Source: Vibrio sp. 10N.286.49.B3 (GTDB lineage: Bacteria; Pseudomonadota; Gammaproteobacteria; Enterobacterales; Vibrionaceae). From it: a stretch of DNA of 64,000 nt. A program made the position numbers and the translations under genes. Below the pieces are notes generated by a model. It searched no databases. It saw only the letters and a program-made list of their open reading frames with translations, and was not told the origin of the DNA. Below, in pieces: positions 35,784 through 48,045 of this stretch (positions are counted from its first letter, which is position 1; every line of letters starts with the position of its first letter). The stretch is from the NCBI RefSeq assembly GCF_002873395.1, contig NZ_MCUV01000035.1, positions 289,121 through 353,120 on the forward strand. Direction: 5' to 3'.

Positions 35784-38447
35784 TTATGCGTATTGCGGGT
35801 TAGTTTTCTCAGTATCAATATTGAATTTAGCAATGGCTTCAACAACCACTGATTTATCAATATCACCACGTTTCACAAGCTCAGTTAGCGCTGCAACTAC
35901 TACATAGCCAGCATTAACTTCGAAGTGACGACGTAGGTTCTCACGGCTGTCTGAACGACCAAAGCCATCAGTACCTAGTACCTTGTAAGACTCAGCAGGA
36001 ACGAATGCACGTACTTGCTCAGCGTAGTTCTTCATGTAATCGGTGGCTGCAATCGCTGGCTCACTACCAAGAACCGTTGTGATGTAAGGTACTTTTGCTT
36101 CCGCTTCTGGGTGAAGCATGTTTTCACGCTCTACCGCTTGACCATCACGAGTTAGTTCATTGAAAGACGTTACAGAGAACACGTCAGACGCTACGCCATA
36201 ATCATCACTTAAGATCTGTGCAGCTTTACGTACTTCGTTCATGATCGTACCTGAACTCATCAGCTGAACTTTTGCTTTCGCACCAGCGTAAGATTCAAGC
36301 TTGTAGATACCTTTACGAATGCCTTCTTCAGCGCCTTCTGGCATTGCTGGCATTGCGTAGTTTTCGTTCATCACGGTTAGGTAGTAGTACACGTTCTCTT
36401 GGTTCTCACCATACATACGACGAATACCATCTTGCATGATAACAGCCAGTTCATAAGCGAACGTTGGGTCATAAGAGATACAGTTAGGTACTGTGTTTGC
36501 CATGATGTGCGAGTGACCATCTTCGTGCTGCAGACCTTCACCGTTTAGTGTGGTACGACCTGCTGTAGCACCCAGTAGGAAACCACGAGCTTGTTGATCG
36601 CCTGCTAACCACGCCATGTCACCAATACGTTGGAAACCAAACATTGAGTAGTAAATGTAGAATGGGATCATTGGTAAGTCATTGGTGCTGTATGACGTTG
36701 CCGCAGCAACCCATGAAGCCATAGAACCTAGCTCGTTGATACCTTCTTGCAGTACTTGACCTGAGGTTGCTTCTTTGTAGTAAGAAACAATGCCTTTATC
36801 TTCAGGTGTGTAATCTTGACCGTGTGGGTTATAAATACCAATTTGACGGAATAGACCTTCCATACCAAATGTACGTGCTTCATCACAAATGATAGGAACA
36901 ATATTCTTACCAATGCTCTTATCTTTAAGCAGAATATTTAGCGTTCGAACGTAAGCCATCGTCGTAGAAATATCACGCTTTTGCTCACCTAACAGTGGTG
37001 CAAATGCTTCCAGTTCAGGAACTTTAAATTCTTGAGTAAACTTAGGCAGACGCTTAGGTGTGTAACCATGTAGCGCATCACGACGAGCGTGCAAGTAGTT
37101 ATACTCTGCCGAACCTTCTTCTAATTTAAGGTAAGGAAGTTCTGTGATTTTCTCATCAGAAAGCAGATCTTGTAGACCCAAACGATCACGTAGGTGTTGA
37201 ACATGAGTCATGTCCATTTTCTTCACACCATGCGCAATGTTTTTACCTTCCGCAGCATCACCCATACCGTAGCCTTTAACGGTTTTAGCTAAGATTACCG
37301 TTGGCTTACCGTTTGTTTCTTTTGCATTGTTGAATGCAGCAAACAGTTTAGAAGAGTCATGACCGCCACGTTTAAGCGCGAATATTTCATCATCTGTCAT
37401 ATCAGCAACAAGTGCTGCTGTTTCTGGGTACTTACCAAAGAAGTGCTCACGTACGTAGGCGCCATCTTTAGATTTGAATGTTTGGTAGTCACCGTCGATA
37501 GTTTCGTTCATTAACTGAAGAAGCTTACCCGTCGTATCTTTAGCAAGAAGAGAATCCCAGTTGCTACCCCAGATAACTTTAACAACGTTCCAACCTGCGC
37601 CTTTAAATAGACCTTCAAGTTCTTGAATGATGCTACCGTTGCCCATAACAGGACCGTCTAGACGCTGCAAGTTACAGTTAATTAGGAAGCAGAGGTTATC
37701 CAGCTTTTCACGAGCAGCAAAAGAGATTGCACCGCGTGATTCTGGCTCATCCATCTCACCATCACCTAGGAAGGCATATACGCGTTGCGCTGACGTTTCT
37801 TTCAGACCGCGACCATCAAGGTACTTAAGGAAGCGAGCTTGATAGATAGCAGAAATAGGACCAAGCCCCATAGATACTGTTGGGAACTGCCAGAATTCAG
37901 GCATTAGTTTAGGGTGCGGGTAAGAAGGAATACCTTTGCCATCGACTTCTTGGCGGAAGTTATCTAGCTGCTCTTCCGTTAGACGACCTTCAACGAATGC
38001 ACGAGAGTAGATACCTGGAGAGATATGACCTTGGTAGTAAACGAGATCGCCACCATCTGTCTCGTTTGGAGCACGGAAGAAGTGGTTGAAACAAACCTCG
38101 TAGAATGCAGCTGCTGACTGGTAAGAAGCCATGTGACCACCAAGGTCTAGGTCTTTCTTAGAAGCGCGCAATACGATCATGATTGCGTTCCAGCGAATAA
38201 TTGAACGAATACGGCGCTCAAGAGTTACATCACCAGGATAAGCTGGTTCTTGTGCTGCTGGAATGGTGTTGATGTAGTTAGTGTTGATACCCGTTGGCAT
38301 ATCAACGCCATCTAAACGAGCTTTATCTAATACCTGCTCGAGTAGATATTGAGCGCGCTCAACACCTTCTTCTCGAACAACTGACTCAAGTGCTTCTAAC
38401 CAATCTTGAGTTTCCAGTGCATCAACGTCATGCTTCATGTCAGACAT
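35784..38447 (-). CDS. aceE: Pyruvate dehydrogenase E1 component
   Basis: The 887-aa homodimeric E1 enzyme decarboxylates pyruvate using thiamine diphosphate. The cofactor-binding motif GDGEMDEPESRG ... NCNLQRLDGPV is present, and the length is the normal one for gammaproteobacterial AceE. It lies 55 bases downstream of pdhR and upstream of aceF. Confidence 0.99.
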   Translation of the reverse strand: MSDMKHDVDALETQDWLEALESVVREEGVERAQYLLEQVLDKARLDGVDMPTGINTNYINTIPAAQEPAYPGDVTLERRIRSIIRWNAIMIVLRASKKDLDLGGHMASYQSAAAFYEVCFNHFFRAPNETDGGDLVYYQGHISPGIYSRAFVEGRLTEEQLDNFRQEVDGKGIPSYPHPKLMPEFWQFPTVSMGLGPISAIYQARFLKYLDGRGLKETSAQRVYAFLGDGEMDEPESRGAISFAAREKLDNLCFLINCNLQRLDGPVMGNGSIIQELEGLFKGAGWNVVKVIWGSNWDSLLAKDTTGKLLQLMNETIDGDYQTFKSKDGAYVREHFFGKYPETAALVADMTDDEIFALKRGGHDSSKLFAAFNNAKETNGKPTVILAKTVKGYGMGDAAEGKNIAHGVKKMDMTHVQHLRDRLGLQDLLSDEKITELPYLKLEEGSAEYNYLHARRDALHGYTPKRLPKFTQEFKVPELEAFAPLLGEQKRDISTTMAYVRTLNILLKDKSIGKNIVPIICDEARTFGMEGLFRQIGIYNPHGQDYTPEDKGIVSYYKEATSGQVLQEGINELGSMASWVAAATSYSTNDLPMIPFYIYYSMFGFQRIGDMAWLAGDQQARGFLLGATAGRTTLNGEGLQHEDGHSHIMANTVPNCISYDPTFAYELAVIMQDGIRRMYGENQENVYYYLTVMNENYAMPAMPEGAEEGIRKGIYKLESYAGAKAKVQLMSSGTIMNEVRKAAQILSDDYGVASDVFSVTSFNELTRDGQAVERENMLHPEAEAKVPYITTVLGSEPAIAATDYMKNYAEQVRAFVPAESYKVLGTDGFGRSDSRENLRRHFEVNAGYVVVAALTELVKRGDIDKSVVVEAIAKFNIDTEKTNPQYA

Positions 38448-38502
38448 TGCAATCTATCCTTTTGTTAGTGGGACTCTGCTAAAAACGCAAAAAATCGTTA
38501 AA

Positions 38503-39285
38503 TTACGACTCTTTACCTTGTTCAATTCGGCGTAAAGAACGCTCTCTTCGTGACTGCTCTTTCGTCAAATCTAACAATGTTTCTTCGATATATGCTAAAT
38601 GTGAATGTGACATTTCTCGTGCTTTCTCTGGCTGACCAGAAATAATCGCATCCACTATATTAGCTCTATGTTTACTGACACTATTCACCACCTCAGTACG
38701 GCGATGTAATAGCTTTAAATTCTGTAGCATATTTTGTTCAAGCAGTGGGGCTAAGCTGCGTACAATATGGAGCAATACAACATTATGCGCCGCTTCCGTT
38801 AAAGCGACTAAAAAACCCATGACAGCAGAGGCTTCTGCCTTAACGTCATTGTCTTGTTGTGATTGGTGTATTGCTTCTTGGCAAGCTTTAATACGGGCAA
38901 AGTCTTCATCAGTCCCTCGCAGTGCTGCAAAATAAGCCGAAATCCCTTCCATTGCATGGCGAGATTCCAATAAATCGAGTTGTGTTTCAGGATGGGACGA
39001 TAATAAATCAAGCAATGGATCAGAAAAACTTTTCCAAACGTCAGTACTTACAAAGGTTCCACCGCCTTGACGACGAGTAAGTAAGTGCTTGGCTTCTAAA
39101 CGTTGAATGGCTTCTCGGATTGAAGGGCGAGAGACATCAAATTGCTTAGCTAACTCTCGTTCTGGTGGTAATTGCTGCCCTGGAGCAAGCGTTCCTTCTA
39201 CAATCAACCGTTCTAACTCTTGCTCAATAACATCAGAGAGTTTGGGTTGACGGATCCTTTGATAAGTCATATTTATTATGCTCAT
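38503..39285 (-). CDS. pdhR: Pyruvate-responsive repressor PdhR (GntR family)
   Basis: The 260-aa GntR/FadR-type regulator has the N-terminal winged helix [28 protein letters not shown] and then the wing [10 protein letters not shown]. The C-terminal FCD domain binds the effector (pyruvate in E. coli). The start at 39285 is uncertain: AAGGGA touches that ATG, and an in-frame ATG at 39270 (MTYQRIRQP) aligns better with E. coli PdhR. It heads the pdh operon and probably represses it through the operator at 39298. Confidence 0.95.
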   Translation of the reverse strand: MSIINMTYQRIRQPKLSDVIEQELERLIVEGTLAPGQQLPPERELAKQFDVSRPSIREAIQRLEAKHLLTRRQGGGTFVSTDVWKSFSDPLLDLLSSHPETQLDLLESRHAMEGISAYFAALRGTDEDFARIKACQEAIHQSQQDNDVKAEASAVMGFLVALTEAAHNVVLLHIVRSLAPLLEQNMLQNLKLLHRRTEVVNSVSKHRANIVDAIISGQPEKAREMSHSHLAYIEETLLDLTKEQSRRERSLRRIEQGKES

Positions 39286-39297
39286 TCCCTTGACGGT

Positions 39298-39314
39298 AAT
39301 TGGTCATACCAATT
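39298..39314. promoter_or_regulatory. PdhR operator (autoregulatory)
   Basis: A 17-base perfect palindrome, AATTGGTCATACCAATT, has seven-base arms around CAT. It fits the E. coli PdhR box AATTGGTnnnACCAATT at every fixed position. It begins 13 bases upstream of the pdhR ATG at 39285, where bound PdhR would block transcription of its own operon. Confidence 0.92.
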
Positions 39315-39783
39315 TTTCAACTTAGACAAGAAATTAACATAATCAAAATGGCAATGTCCAGCCAAAAATTGACTTAAATCATAAAACAGAGGGCTAGATA
39401 ACAGTGAGTTAACAACAAAATCTAGATTGGGTAATATACAGAAAAGGAAGTGTTACAGAAAAAACACTCTAAAACAGCACTTAGAACAGCCCTAAATTAT
39501 GTAATAATCATACAAATGTAAGTTTGCTTCACTGGCAATTGATTACATATTCAGCGTCACCTCTCTATTAATAACCATTAAGAGTTAATATCCTTTCATC
39601 ATTCTGTAAGTTATTACGAAAACTTTCATTTTTTTTCATTATTTATTTCAACCATTTTTGCTATTTTTCGAGCCCCATTTTCACAACAAAAGATAACATG
39701 GCGATATGAGGGACTCAGCATGGTGGCACAACAAAAAAAACACAAATTCCTCACATAAAAGACAAGATATAAAACCCCATGAC
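39315..39783. other. Intergenic region between pdhR operator and ampD
   Basis: This 469-base AT-rich stretch has no supported gene. A 64-codon frame near 39626-39820 overlaps ampD out of frame and looks accidental. The upstream promoter of pdhR must lie at its left end, but no hexamers stand out. Confidence 0.6.
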
Positions 39784-41302
<1,519 letters not shown>

Positions 41303-41608
41303 CAACCATTGATACTCATAAGAAACTGATTTAATTTACTATCGATAGCATAAGCGCTGACTTATTTAATTCAGCGCTTTTTTTATACATACAAATCATA
41401 CCTCCGCTTTTACTCTTCAAAAACCATCGCTATACCACTTGCTAGCCATGATAAAACTTGAGAATGATCACATATCAGTTGAGCATTTATGCAACAAAAA
41501 TCAAAGTGTAATTAAGCTAGTCACAAAAATAATCACTAGCGCATGAGTCACGACTTCATATAAATCTATGCTCCATTTCGACCCATACATATAACAAAGG
41601 ACAAAAAT
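41303..41608. other. Intergenic region between nadC and pilA
   Basis: This 306-base region holds the nadC terminator (41352-41384) and the pilA leader. A six-base inverted repeat, GCTAGT and ACTAGC (41516-41540), lies before pilA. I saw no good CRP or CRP-S site. Confidence 0.6.
41352..41384 (+). terminator. Intrinsic terminator after nadC
   Basis: A nine-base stem (AAGCGCTGA / TCAGCGCTT) with a ten-base loop runs into seven Ts. Confidence 0.9.
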
Positions 41609-42055
41609 ATGGTTAATCGAAAGAAAGCTCAACACGGATTTACTTTAATCGAACTGATGATCGTGGTCGCCATTATTGGCATCTTGTCGGCTTTTGCTGT
41701 GCCGGCATATCAAAATTACACCATGAAAGCGCATGCTACCGATATGCTCAGTGCTTCCGCCGCCATGAAAACCAGTGTCGGGCTCTGCTTGTCAGAAAAT
41801 GGAAGTTCAACAAACACGCCATGCTTCTCGGGTACGAATGGCTCAATTCAAGCTCAATCTTTTGATGGTTTTGATTTAAGCGCAGCGGTTAGCGGTGCTG
41901 ATGTCACTATTTCGGCAAAGGTTTCTGGTGCAAAAGGAGCGCTACCAAGTGATGCTGCCGTTAAACTCACCGCGGTTCATAATGGCAATAGCATCAATTG
42001 GGGCGTATCGTGTTCAGGGGAAGATAGTGATGAGTGGTGCCCATCTAATGATTAA
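41609..42055 (+). CDS. pilA: Type IVa major pilin PilA
   Basis: The 148-aa class a prepilin has a leader [10 protein letters not shown], with cleavage after Gly10 giving [16 protein letters not shown], which has the invariant Glu at +5. The C-terminal half is Ser/Ala/Gly rich with cysteines near residues 71 and 79 and a second pair near 134 and 143 that can form disulphide loops ([10 protein letters not shown]). It should be processed by PilD and polymerised by PilB and PilC. The 3' end overlaps the pilB start. Confidence 0.95.
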   Translation: MVNRKKAQHGFTLIELMIVVAIIGILSAFAVPAYQNYTMKAHATDMLSASAAMKTSVGLCLSENGSSTNTPCFSGTNGSIQAQSFDGFDLSAAVSGADVTISAKVSGAKGALPSDAAVKLTAVHNGNSINWGVSCSGEDSDEWCPSND

Positions 42056-43742
42056 TTCAAATCTTATTAATGTTTTAAGCCAAGCTAACGTACTCAAAGC
42101 AAATCAAGTTGAGGCTATTTTTCAACACACTCACTCAACATCACTCAATGAACTGGAAGCCTTGTTTGATCTAGAATTATTGGAACCATCATTCATTACT
42201 GAACAATTAAGTGCCCTCTTTGGCTTACCTGAAGTTGATCTCGAGTTATATGAGTACCAACCCCTTTGCAAAGAGTTAGGGTTACGCGACCTGATTATCC
42301 GCCACCAAGTGATCCCGATTAGTCGCAGTCTGACAACATTAACACTTGCAACTTATGATCCCACGAATCAGCAAACGGAAGATGATTTTCGCTTTGCTAC
42401 TGGTCTTCAAGTGTCCTTAGTGGTTTGTCATTTCCGCTATATACAAGGGGCTATTCGTCGCCTGTATGGTCAGCAGCACAACCCTGTTGAACATAATCAT
42501 AAGGAGATACACCAAGATGAACTGCCCTACCTGCTAGATATGGAAAAAGAGCAGACCGAAGAGCTCGATCAACAGCATCTTGATGACTCTCCAGTTAGCC
42601 GCTTCATTCAACAGGTTTTATTGGAAGCTGCGGCTAAAGGTGCTTCTGATATTCATTTTGAGCCTTATGAGCAATGCTACCGAGTGCGTCTAAGGTGTGA
42701 CGGTATACTCATTGAAACACAGAGCTTAACCCCGCAACTAAGCCGTCGTATGACTTCTCGAATAAAGATCTTAGCCCAACTTGATATTGCCGAACGTCGT
42801 TTGCCACAAGATGGTCGCATGAGCGTTCGAGTCAATGACACAACCACGATTGATATGCGCATCTCAACATTACCAACATTATGGGGAGAAAAAGTCGTAT
42901 TACGATTACTCGATAACCGCACCACACAACTTGATATTGACCAGCTTGGTTTTAGTGATATTCAGAAAAAACAATATCTAACAGCACTAAGAAAACCACA
43001 GGGAATGATCCTTGTTACTGGTCCAACAGGAAGCGGTAAATCGATCTCCCTTTACGCGGGGTTAAAAACGCTCAATACACAAGAAGTGAATATATCGACC
43101 GCAGAGGATCCCATTGAGATGCCAATTAACGGCGTCAACCAAGTTCAAGTTTTACCTAAGATTGGGCTCGATTTTTCGCAAGCACTACGGGCATTTTTAC
43201 GCCAAGATCCCGATGTTGTTATGGTGGGCGAAATCCGTGATTTAGAAACAGCTGAAATAGCAATGAAAGCATCCCAAACGGGTCACTTAGTGCTCTCTAC
43301 CTTACATACCAATTCCGCTGTGGATACGATGGTCAGACTAAAGCAGATGGGAATCGAGCCTTTTAACCTCGCCTCTTCATTAAGCTTGATCGTTGCTCAG
43401 CGGTTAGCTCGTTGTTTGTGCCCGAAATGTAAAGAAGTTGACCAGCGTTCAGCCTACTTACAGCAACACCTTAATTTACCGAACAGTAGCGTCTTATATG
43501 AAGCGAATCCTTCTGGTTGCCCAGAGTGTATTAATGGTTACCAGGGAAGAACGGGCGTCTATGAGGTATTAGAAATCAACGCCCAAATAACTGAAGCATT
43601 AATGAAAGGGGCAAATACTCAGGAATTAGAGCAACTAGTCTATCAAAACCAAACCTCTAACTTGCATCAGTCTGGGGTAGAAAAAATGCAAAAAGGACTA
43701 ACAAGCTACAACGAATTACAACGTATCCTTCATGATTTCTAA
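42048..43742 (+). CDS. pilB: Type IV pilus extension ATPase PilB
   Basis: The 564-aa PilB-family ATPase has an N-terminal MshEN-like domain and a core with Walker A GPTGSGKS, then [15 protein letters not shown] (Walker B) and STLHTN (His box). A C-terminal zinc-binding set of four cysteines (CLCPKC and CPEC) is intact. The start at 42048 gives [16 protein letters not shown], which aligns to known PilB N-termini. It overlaps pilA by eight bases. An in-frame ATG at 42030 is possible, with AGGGG nine bases before it. Confidence 0.94.
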   Translation: MINSNLINVLSQANVLKANQVEAIFQHTHSTSLNELEALFDLELLEPSFITEQLSALFGLPEVDLELYEYQPLCKELGLRDLIIRHQVIPISRSLTTLTLATYDPTNQQTEDDFRFATGLQVSLVVCHFRYIQGAIRRLYGQQHNPVEHNHKEIHQDELPYLLDMEKEQTEELDQQHLDDSPVSRFIQQVLLEAAAKGASDIHFEPYEQCYRVRLRCDGILIETQSLTPQLSRRMTSRIKILAQLDIAERRLPQDGRMSVRVNDTTTIDMRISTLPTLWGEKVVLRLLDNRTTQLDIDQLGFSDIQKKQYLTALRKPQGMILVTGPTGSGKSISLYAGLKTLNTQEVNISTAEDPIEMPINGVNQVQVLPKIGLDFSQALRAFLRQDPDVVMVGEIRDLETAEIAMKASQTGHLVLSTLHTNSAVDTMVRLKQMGIEPFNLASSLSLIVAQRLARCLCPKCKEVDQRSAYLQQHLNLPNSSVLYEANPSGCPECINGYQGRTGVYEVLEINAQITEALMKGANTQELEQLVYQNQTSNLHQSGVEKMQKGLTSYNELQRILHDF

Positions 43743-43794
43743 CTTTTCCCTCCTTGTTTTATCCAAGCAAGGAGGTCTTAAAGAGAGGCAAGCT

Positions 43795-45021
43795 ATGTTT
43801 AAAGGAACGAAACCTCAATTAAAAAACTACCGCTGGAAAGGGTTAGATAGTCGCAATGGAAAATGCTCTGGAAACCTATTGGCTCTGACTGAACAAGAAG
43901 CTCGACAACACCTCAACCAAAAGAATATCCGCCTTTTTCGGCTCAAGTCAAATCCCCCATCCTTATTGGTACGCCTATCTCAGCGTTGTAATAATAAGGA
44001 CATTACCCTACTCACACGGCAAATGGCGACAATGCTAGAAACCGGTATTCCATTAACTCAAGCATTACAGCTAGTCAGTAGCCACCAAACCAAAGCAGAA
44101 ATGACCTCTATACTGACTCACTTACGCACGCAAATAGAAGGCGGTCACTCTCTGTCACAAGCATTAAACACGACTAGTCCCGTTTTTCATGGTCTATATG
44201 TTGATTTAATCTCAGCGGGTGAGCAATCGGGTCATTTAGCTCATGCCTTTTTACGCCTCGCTCTGTATCGAGAAAAGAGTGATATATTAAAATCCAAGGT
44301 CATCAAAGCACTTATCTACCCTAGCATTATTCTCATCACCGCTTTAATTGTCTCTTATTTAATGCTTACCCAAGTCATTCCACAATTTGAGAGCATGTTT
44401 TCTGGTTTTAATGCTGAATTACCTTGGTTCACTCGTAAAGTTTTAACCCTTTCCGATTGGGTTCAAAATTACAGTCTCTTTATTATGTTGGTGACTTTAA
44501 CGCTCACCTCGGTTTTTTACTCTTGGCAAAAGCGTTCACAAGCGGTGCAATTAAGGCTGCATAAATTTGCCCTGCAACTGCCCATTATTGGCATCATTTT
44601 ATCGAAAGCAGCCATTGCAAAATTTAGCCGTACATTAGCCACGAACGTTGCTGCTGGTATTCCGCTGATATCCAGTTTAAATAGTGCTTCTCATACTGCT
44701 GGTAACCTTTTTTATCAAACTAATATCAGCAAAATATGCCAAGAAACGGCAACCGGTGTGCCTATTTATATTGCAATGAAGAACACTCAAGCCTTTCCCG
44801 ATACTGTTGTCCAAATGGTTATGATTGGAGAAGAATCAGGGCAATTAGATGACATGCTCAATAAGATCGCCACCATGTATGAAAGCGATGTCGATCATAG
44901 CGTTGATAATTTGGGGCAAATGCTAGAGCCATTAATTATTGTTTTATTAGGAGGATTAATTGGTGGGCTCGTTATTGCGATGTATTTACCAATCTTTAAC
45001 TTAATGAGCGTGATAGGATAG
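43795..45021 (+). CDS. pilC: Type IV pilus inner-membrane platform protein PilC
   Basis: The 408-aa GspF-family protein has two repeated domains. The segments LLTRQMATMLETGIPLTQAL and FSRTLATNVAAGIPLISSL, and GEESGQLDDMLNKIA, are family hallmarks, and three membrane helices are seen. The ATG at 43795 has AGAGG six bases upstream; an earlier in-frame start at 43732 overlaps pilB and gives no homologous sequence. It couples PilB motion to pilus growth. Confidence 0.95.
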   Translation: MFKGTKPQLKNYRWKGLDSRNGKCSGNLLALTEQEARQHLNQKNIRLFRLKSNPPSLLVRLSQRCNNKDITLLTRQMATMLETGIPLTQALQLVSSHQTKAEMTSILTHLRTQIEGGHSLSQALNTTSPVFHGLYVDLISAGEQSGHLAHAFLRLALYREKSDILKSKVIKALIYPSIILITALIVSYLMLTQVIPQFESMFSGFNAELPWFTRKVLTLSDWVQNYSLFIMLVTLTLTSVFYSWQKRSQAVQLRLHKFALQLPIIGIILSKAAIAKFSRTLATNVAAGIPLISSLNSASHTAGNLFYQTNISKICQETATGVPIYIAMKNTQAFPDTVVQMVMIGEESGQLDDMLNKIATMYESDVDHSVDNLGQMLEPLIIVLLGGLIGGLVIAMYLPIFNLMSVIG

Positions 45022-45058
45022 AATCACTATTTCATTATATTTTTAAGAGCATTAACTC

Positions 45059-45928
45059 ATGGAAGCGTTTCATTATTACCCTTGGCTTTTTACTTGTTTA
45101 GCTACAATTTTTGGCTTGGTCATTGGTAGCTTTCTAAATGTCGTCATCCACCGATTGCCCATTATGATGGAGCGAGAATGGCAAGAAGAGTGTGCGGAGG
45201 CTTTCGAAAAATACAATATTCCTAAACCAGAGGGAAAATACAATTTAAGTATTCCACACTCTAGTTGCCCTCAATGTCAGCACCGCATTGGCATTATTGA
45301 CAATATTCCACTCATCAGTTGGTTATTATTAAAAGGTCAATGTCGTCATTGCTCTCACCCAATCAGCGCTCGTTATCCACTGGTCGAACTATTAACCGCT
45401 GGGCTGAGTTTTACCATTGCACATCATTTTGGCTTTGGCTATTTCACCATCGCTTTACTGATCTTTACTTTTATTCTGCTGGCGGCAACATTTATTGACC
45501 TTGATACCATGCTACTGCCTGATCAATTGACCTTACCCTTACTTTGGGGCGGGATTAGTCTGGCATTATTAGAGCTTAGCCCCGTTTCATTGCAAGATTC
45601 TGTCATTGGCGCGATATGTGGTTACCTGTGTTTGTGGTCGGTCTTTTGGGGCTTTAAACTGCTGACAGGTAAAGATGGAATGGGATATGGAGACTTTAAG
45701 CTCCTAGCTGCCTTAGGCGCATGGCTTGGTTGGCAATATTTACCGATGATCATTTTACTTTCTTCATTCATCGGATTAATTTTTGGACTCATTCAACTAC
45801 GCTTGCAGAAAAAAGGCATCGATAAAGCCTTTCCGTTTGGTCCTTATCTTGCTATCGCAGGTTGGATCAGCCTAGTTTGGGGAGAGCATATTCTGAATTG
45901 GTATTTAACATCTATTGTAGGTATCTAA
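45059..45928 (+). CDS. pilD: Prepilin peptidase/N-methylase PilD
   Basis: The 289-aa bifunctional enzyme has two zinc-binding CxxC pairs, in CPQC and CRHC, in the cytoplasmic loop of the methylase part. The aspartic-peptidase Asp residues lie in [12 protein letters not shown] and in [11 protein letters not shown]. At least seven hydrophobic helices are present. It should process PilA and the type II secretion pseudopilins. coaE begins two bases after its stop. Confidence 0.97.
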   Translation: MEAFHYYPWLFTCLATIFGLVIGSFLNVVIHRLPIMMEREWQEECAEAFEKYNIPKPEGKYNLSIPHSSCPQCQHRIGIIDNIPLISWLLLKGQCRHCSHPISARYPLVELLTAGLSFTIAHHFGFGYFTIALLIFTFILLAATFIDLDTMLLPDQLTLPLLWGGISLALLELSPVSLQDSVIGAICGYLCLWSVFWGFKLLTGKDGMGYGDFKLLAALGAWLGWQYLPMIILLSSFIGLIFGLIQLRLQKKGIDKAFPFGPYLAIAGWISLVWGEHILNWYLTSIVGI

Positions 45929-45930
45929 CT

Positions 45931-46545
45931 ATGCCATTAATTATTGGTCTCACAGGTGGGATAGCAAGTGGTAAAACGACCGTTGCAGATCTATTCCAGC
46001 AGCATTTTAATATTGATATTGTTGATGCCGATGTGGTAGCGCGTGAAGTCGTTGCGCTAGGCAGTGTAGGGCTAAGTAAAATTGTCGATCACTTCGGCTC
46101 TGCTATCACCCTTGAGGATGGTCAATTAGATAGGGCCAAGTTACGTGAACACATTTTTTCAAACCCTCAAGAGAAAGCGTGGTTAGACCAATTATTGCAC
46201 CCAATGATCCGTGAGAAAATATTAAGCGAACTATATAAAACAACGTCTCCCTATGCTTTACTAGTTGTGCCTTTGATGATTGAAAACAATTTACAGGTCT
46301 TAACTGATCGACTGCTGGTTATTGATGTAAGCCCTGATATTCAGATTCAACGGACAATGGACAGGGATAATGTGAGTGAAAAACAGGTCCGTGCTATTTT
46401 ACAATCTCAAGCTAGCAGAGAAGAACGCCTACTGCAGGCTGATGATATTGTGGAAAATAACACATTAAATCAACCTCTCTTGCCTAAAATCACAGAATTA
46501 CATCAAAAGTACCTAGCCATCGCTAGGGGTAATCTGGGAAAATAG
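45931..46545 (+). CDS. coaE: Dephospho-CoA kinase
   Basis: The 204-aa last enzyme of coenzyme A synthesis has the P-loop GLTGGIASGKTTVADLF and VDADVVAREVV. The ATG at 45931 follows the pilD stop by two bases, and the longer frame from 45862 lies inside pilD and lacks homology. Confidence 0.97.
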   Translation: MPLIIGLTGGIASGKTTVADLFQQHFNIDIVDADVVAREVVALGSVGLSKIVDHFGSAITLEDGQLDRAKLREHIFSNPQEKAWLDQLLHPMIREKILSELYKTTSPYALLVVPLMIENNLQVLTDRLLVIDVSPDIQIQRTMDRDNVSEKQVRAILQSQASREERLLQADDIVENNTLNQPLLPKITELHQKYLAIARGNLGK

Positions 46546-46575
46546 AGCTGAGCACATTGAGAAATAAGAAATAAT

Positions 46576-47316
46576 ATGAGTACGCATAAATTTGAACACC
46601 CATTAAATGAAAAGACACGCATTTACCTGCGAGTTGAATCACTCCTAAGGCAGTTGCATCTGTCTTCTGCATTTTCTGATGCTCAGCAGTACCAATTATT
46701 TTTTCGCTCTTTGTTTGATTTATTAGAAATCTTTGAGCAAGTACAAATAAAAAATGACTTAGCAAAAGATTTAGAAAAGCAGCGCTTATCCTACCAAGCA
46801 TGGCAAAGTGTTGAGGGTGTCGATCAAGATATGCTCACAAGCCTACTAACCAATATTGAGCTAATTCACACGCAATTAATTAAAGCTGAACGATTTGGTC
46901 AAGCGCTTAAAGAGGATCGCTTCTTAAGTGCCACGCGTCAGCGATTTAATTTACCTGGTGGCTCTTGTTGTTTTGATCTGCCAGCACTTCATTACTGGTT
47001 GCACTTACCAACAAATAAAAAAGCCAAAGATGTCAATCGCTGGCTCACTAGCCTTAAGCCTCTTTCCGATGCGCTTAGCCTTTGGTTAAAACTGACTCGT
47101 GAAACTGGTCAATTTAAAGCCAAAATTGCTCGTAAAGGCTTTTTTCAAAGTGATGCCGATCAAGCAAACATTCTTCGCTTAAGCATCCCTTTAAGTCACG
47201 GGGTTTACCCTATGATATCTGGCAATAAAAACCGCATTGCCATTAAATTTATTAACTTTGAATCCGGTCAAGCTTGTACTCAAGATGTTGAGTTTGATCT
47301 TGCGATTTGCTGTTAA
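46576..47316 (+). CDS. zapD: Cell division protein ZapD
   Basis: The 246-aa protein belongs to the ZapD (YacF) family that binds and bundles FtsZ. It has typical N-terminal [16 protein letters not shown] and central [27 protein letters not shown] segments. The predicted structure is mostly alpha-helical with a beta-rich C-terminus. It lies between coaE and yacG, as in E. coli. Confidence 0.96.
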   Translation: MSTHKFEHPLNEKTRIYLRVESLLRQLHLSSAFSDAQQYQLFFRSLFDLLEIFEQVQIKNDLAKDLEKQRLSYQAWQSVEGVDQDMLTSLLTNIELIHTQLIKAERFGQALKEDRFLSATRQRFNLPGGSCCFDLPALHYWLHLPTNKKAKDVNRWLTSLKPLSDALSLWLKLTRETGQFKAKIARKGFFQSDADQANILRLSIPLSHGVYPMISGNKNRIAIKFINFESGQACTQDVEFDLAICC

Positions 47317-47351
47317 GCTTACTTAGATATTTTATTCAGGATCTATTTTTT

Positions 47352-47546
47352 ATGACCAAACCTACCATTGTTCAATGCCCTCAATGCCAAGCTGACGTCG
47401 AGTGGGGAGAGCAAAGTCCACATCGACCATTTTGTAGCAAAAAGTGCCAAATGATTGATTTCGGAGAATGGGCAGATGAAGAGAACTCTATTCCTGGCGC
47501 ACCAGATATGTCAGATTCGGATGGCTGGTCAGAAGATCCATATTAA
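47352..47546 (+). CDS. yacG: DNA gyrase inhibitor YacG
   Basis: The 64-aa zinc protein has Cys pairs in CPQC and CSKKC and the family sequence [29 protein letters not shown], and it ends with a Trp-containing acidic tail. It binds GyrB and inhibits DNA binding. The start at 47352 is chosen because the upstream extension overlaps zapD. Confidence 0.96.
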   Translation: MTKPTIVQCPQCQADVEWGEQSPHRPFCSKKCQMIDFGEWADEENSIPGAPDMSDSDGWSEDPY

Positions 47547-47595
47547 AAAAGTTCTTATTTGAATTATTATTCGATTAGTTTTCTTTCAGACACAA

Positions 47596-47623
47596 AAAAA
47601 CGGAGCCAAATGGCTCCGTTTTT
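47596..47623. terminator. Bidirectional terminator between yacG and rplS
   Basis: A 12-base stem, AAAAACGGAGCC and GGCTCCGTTTTT, closes an AAAT loop and serves convergent yacG and rplS. Confidence 0.94.
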
Positions 47624-47643
47624 ATCATGAGAAAGCAAAAGAA

Positions 47644-47997
47644 TTACTTCTTAGCAAGTTTCTCTTTGATACGAGCAGACTTACCAGAACGCTCACGTAG
47701 GTAGTACAACTTGGCACGACGTACTGCACCACGGCGTTTAACTTCAATGCTATCAACCATTGGAGAGTGAGTTTGGAACGTACGCTCAACACCTTCACCG
47801 TTCGAGATTTTACGAACTGTGAATGCTGAGTGAAGGCCACGGTTACGAATACCGATTACAACACCTTCGAACGCCTGTAGACGCTCACGGTCACCTTCTT
47901 TTACCTTAACCTGAACTACAACAGTGTCACCTGGTGCGAATTTAGGAAGGTCTGATTTCATTTGCTCTTGCTCAAGAGCGTTGATGATATTACTCAT
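47644..47997 (-). CDS. rplS: 50S ribosomal protein L19
   Basis: The 117-aa protein has the L19 signatures [26 protein letters not shown] and [21 protein letters not shown]. It sits at the 30S/50S interface. It is the last gene of the rpsP-rimM-trmD-rplS operon and ends at a bidirectional terminator. Confidence 0.99.
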   Translation of the reverse strand: MSNIINALEQEQMKSDLPKFAPGDTVVVQVKVKEGDRERLQAFEGVVIGIRNRGLHSAFTVRKISNGEGVERTFQTHSPMVDSIEVKRRGAVRRAKLYYLRERSGKSARIKEKLAKK

Positions 47998-48045
47998 TTG
48001 TAAATACCCTAGAATAAACTGATACTAAATTTAATAGGTTACTGC

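Noticed and set aside
41895..42047. Longer pilB start inside pilA
   Set aside because: The extra residues would come from another frame of pilA and lack homology to PilB.
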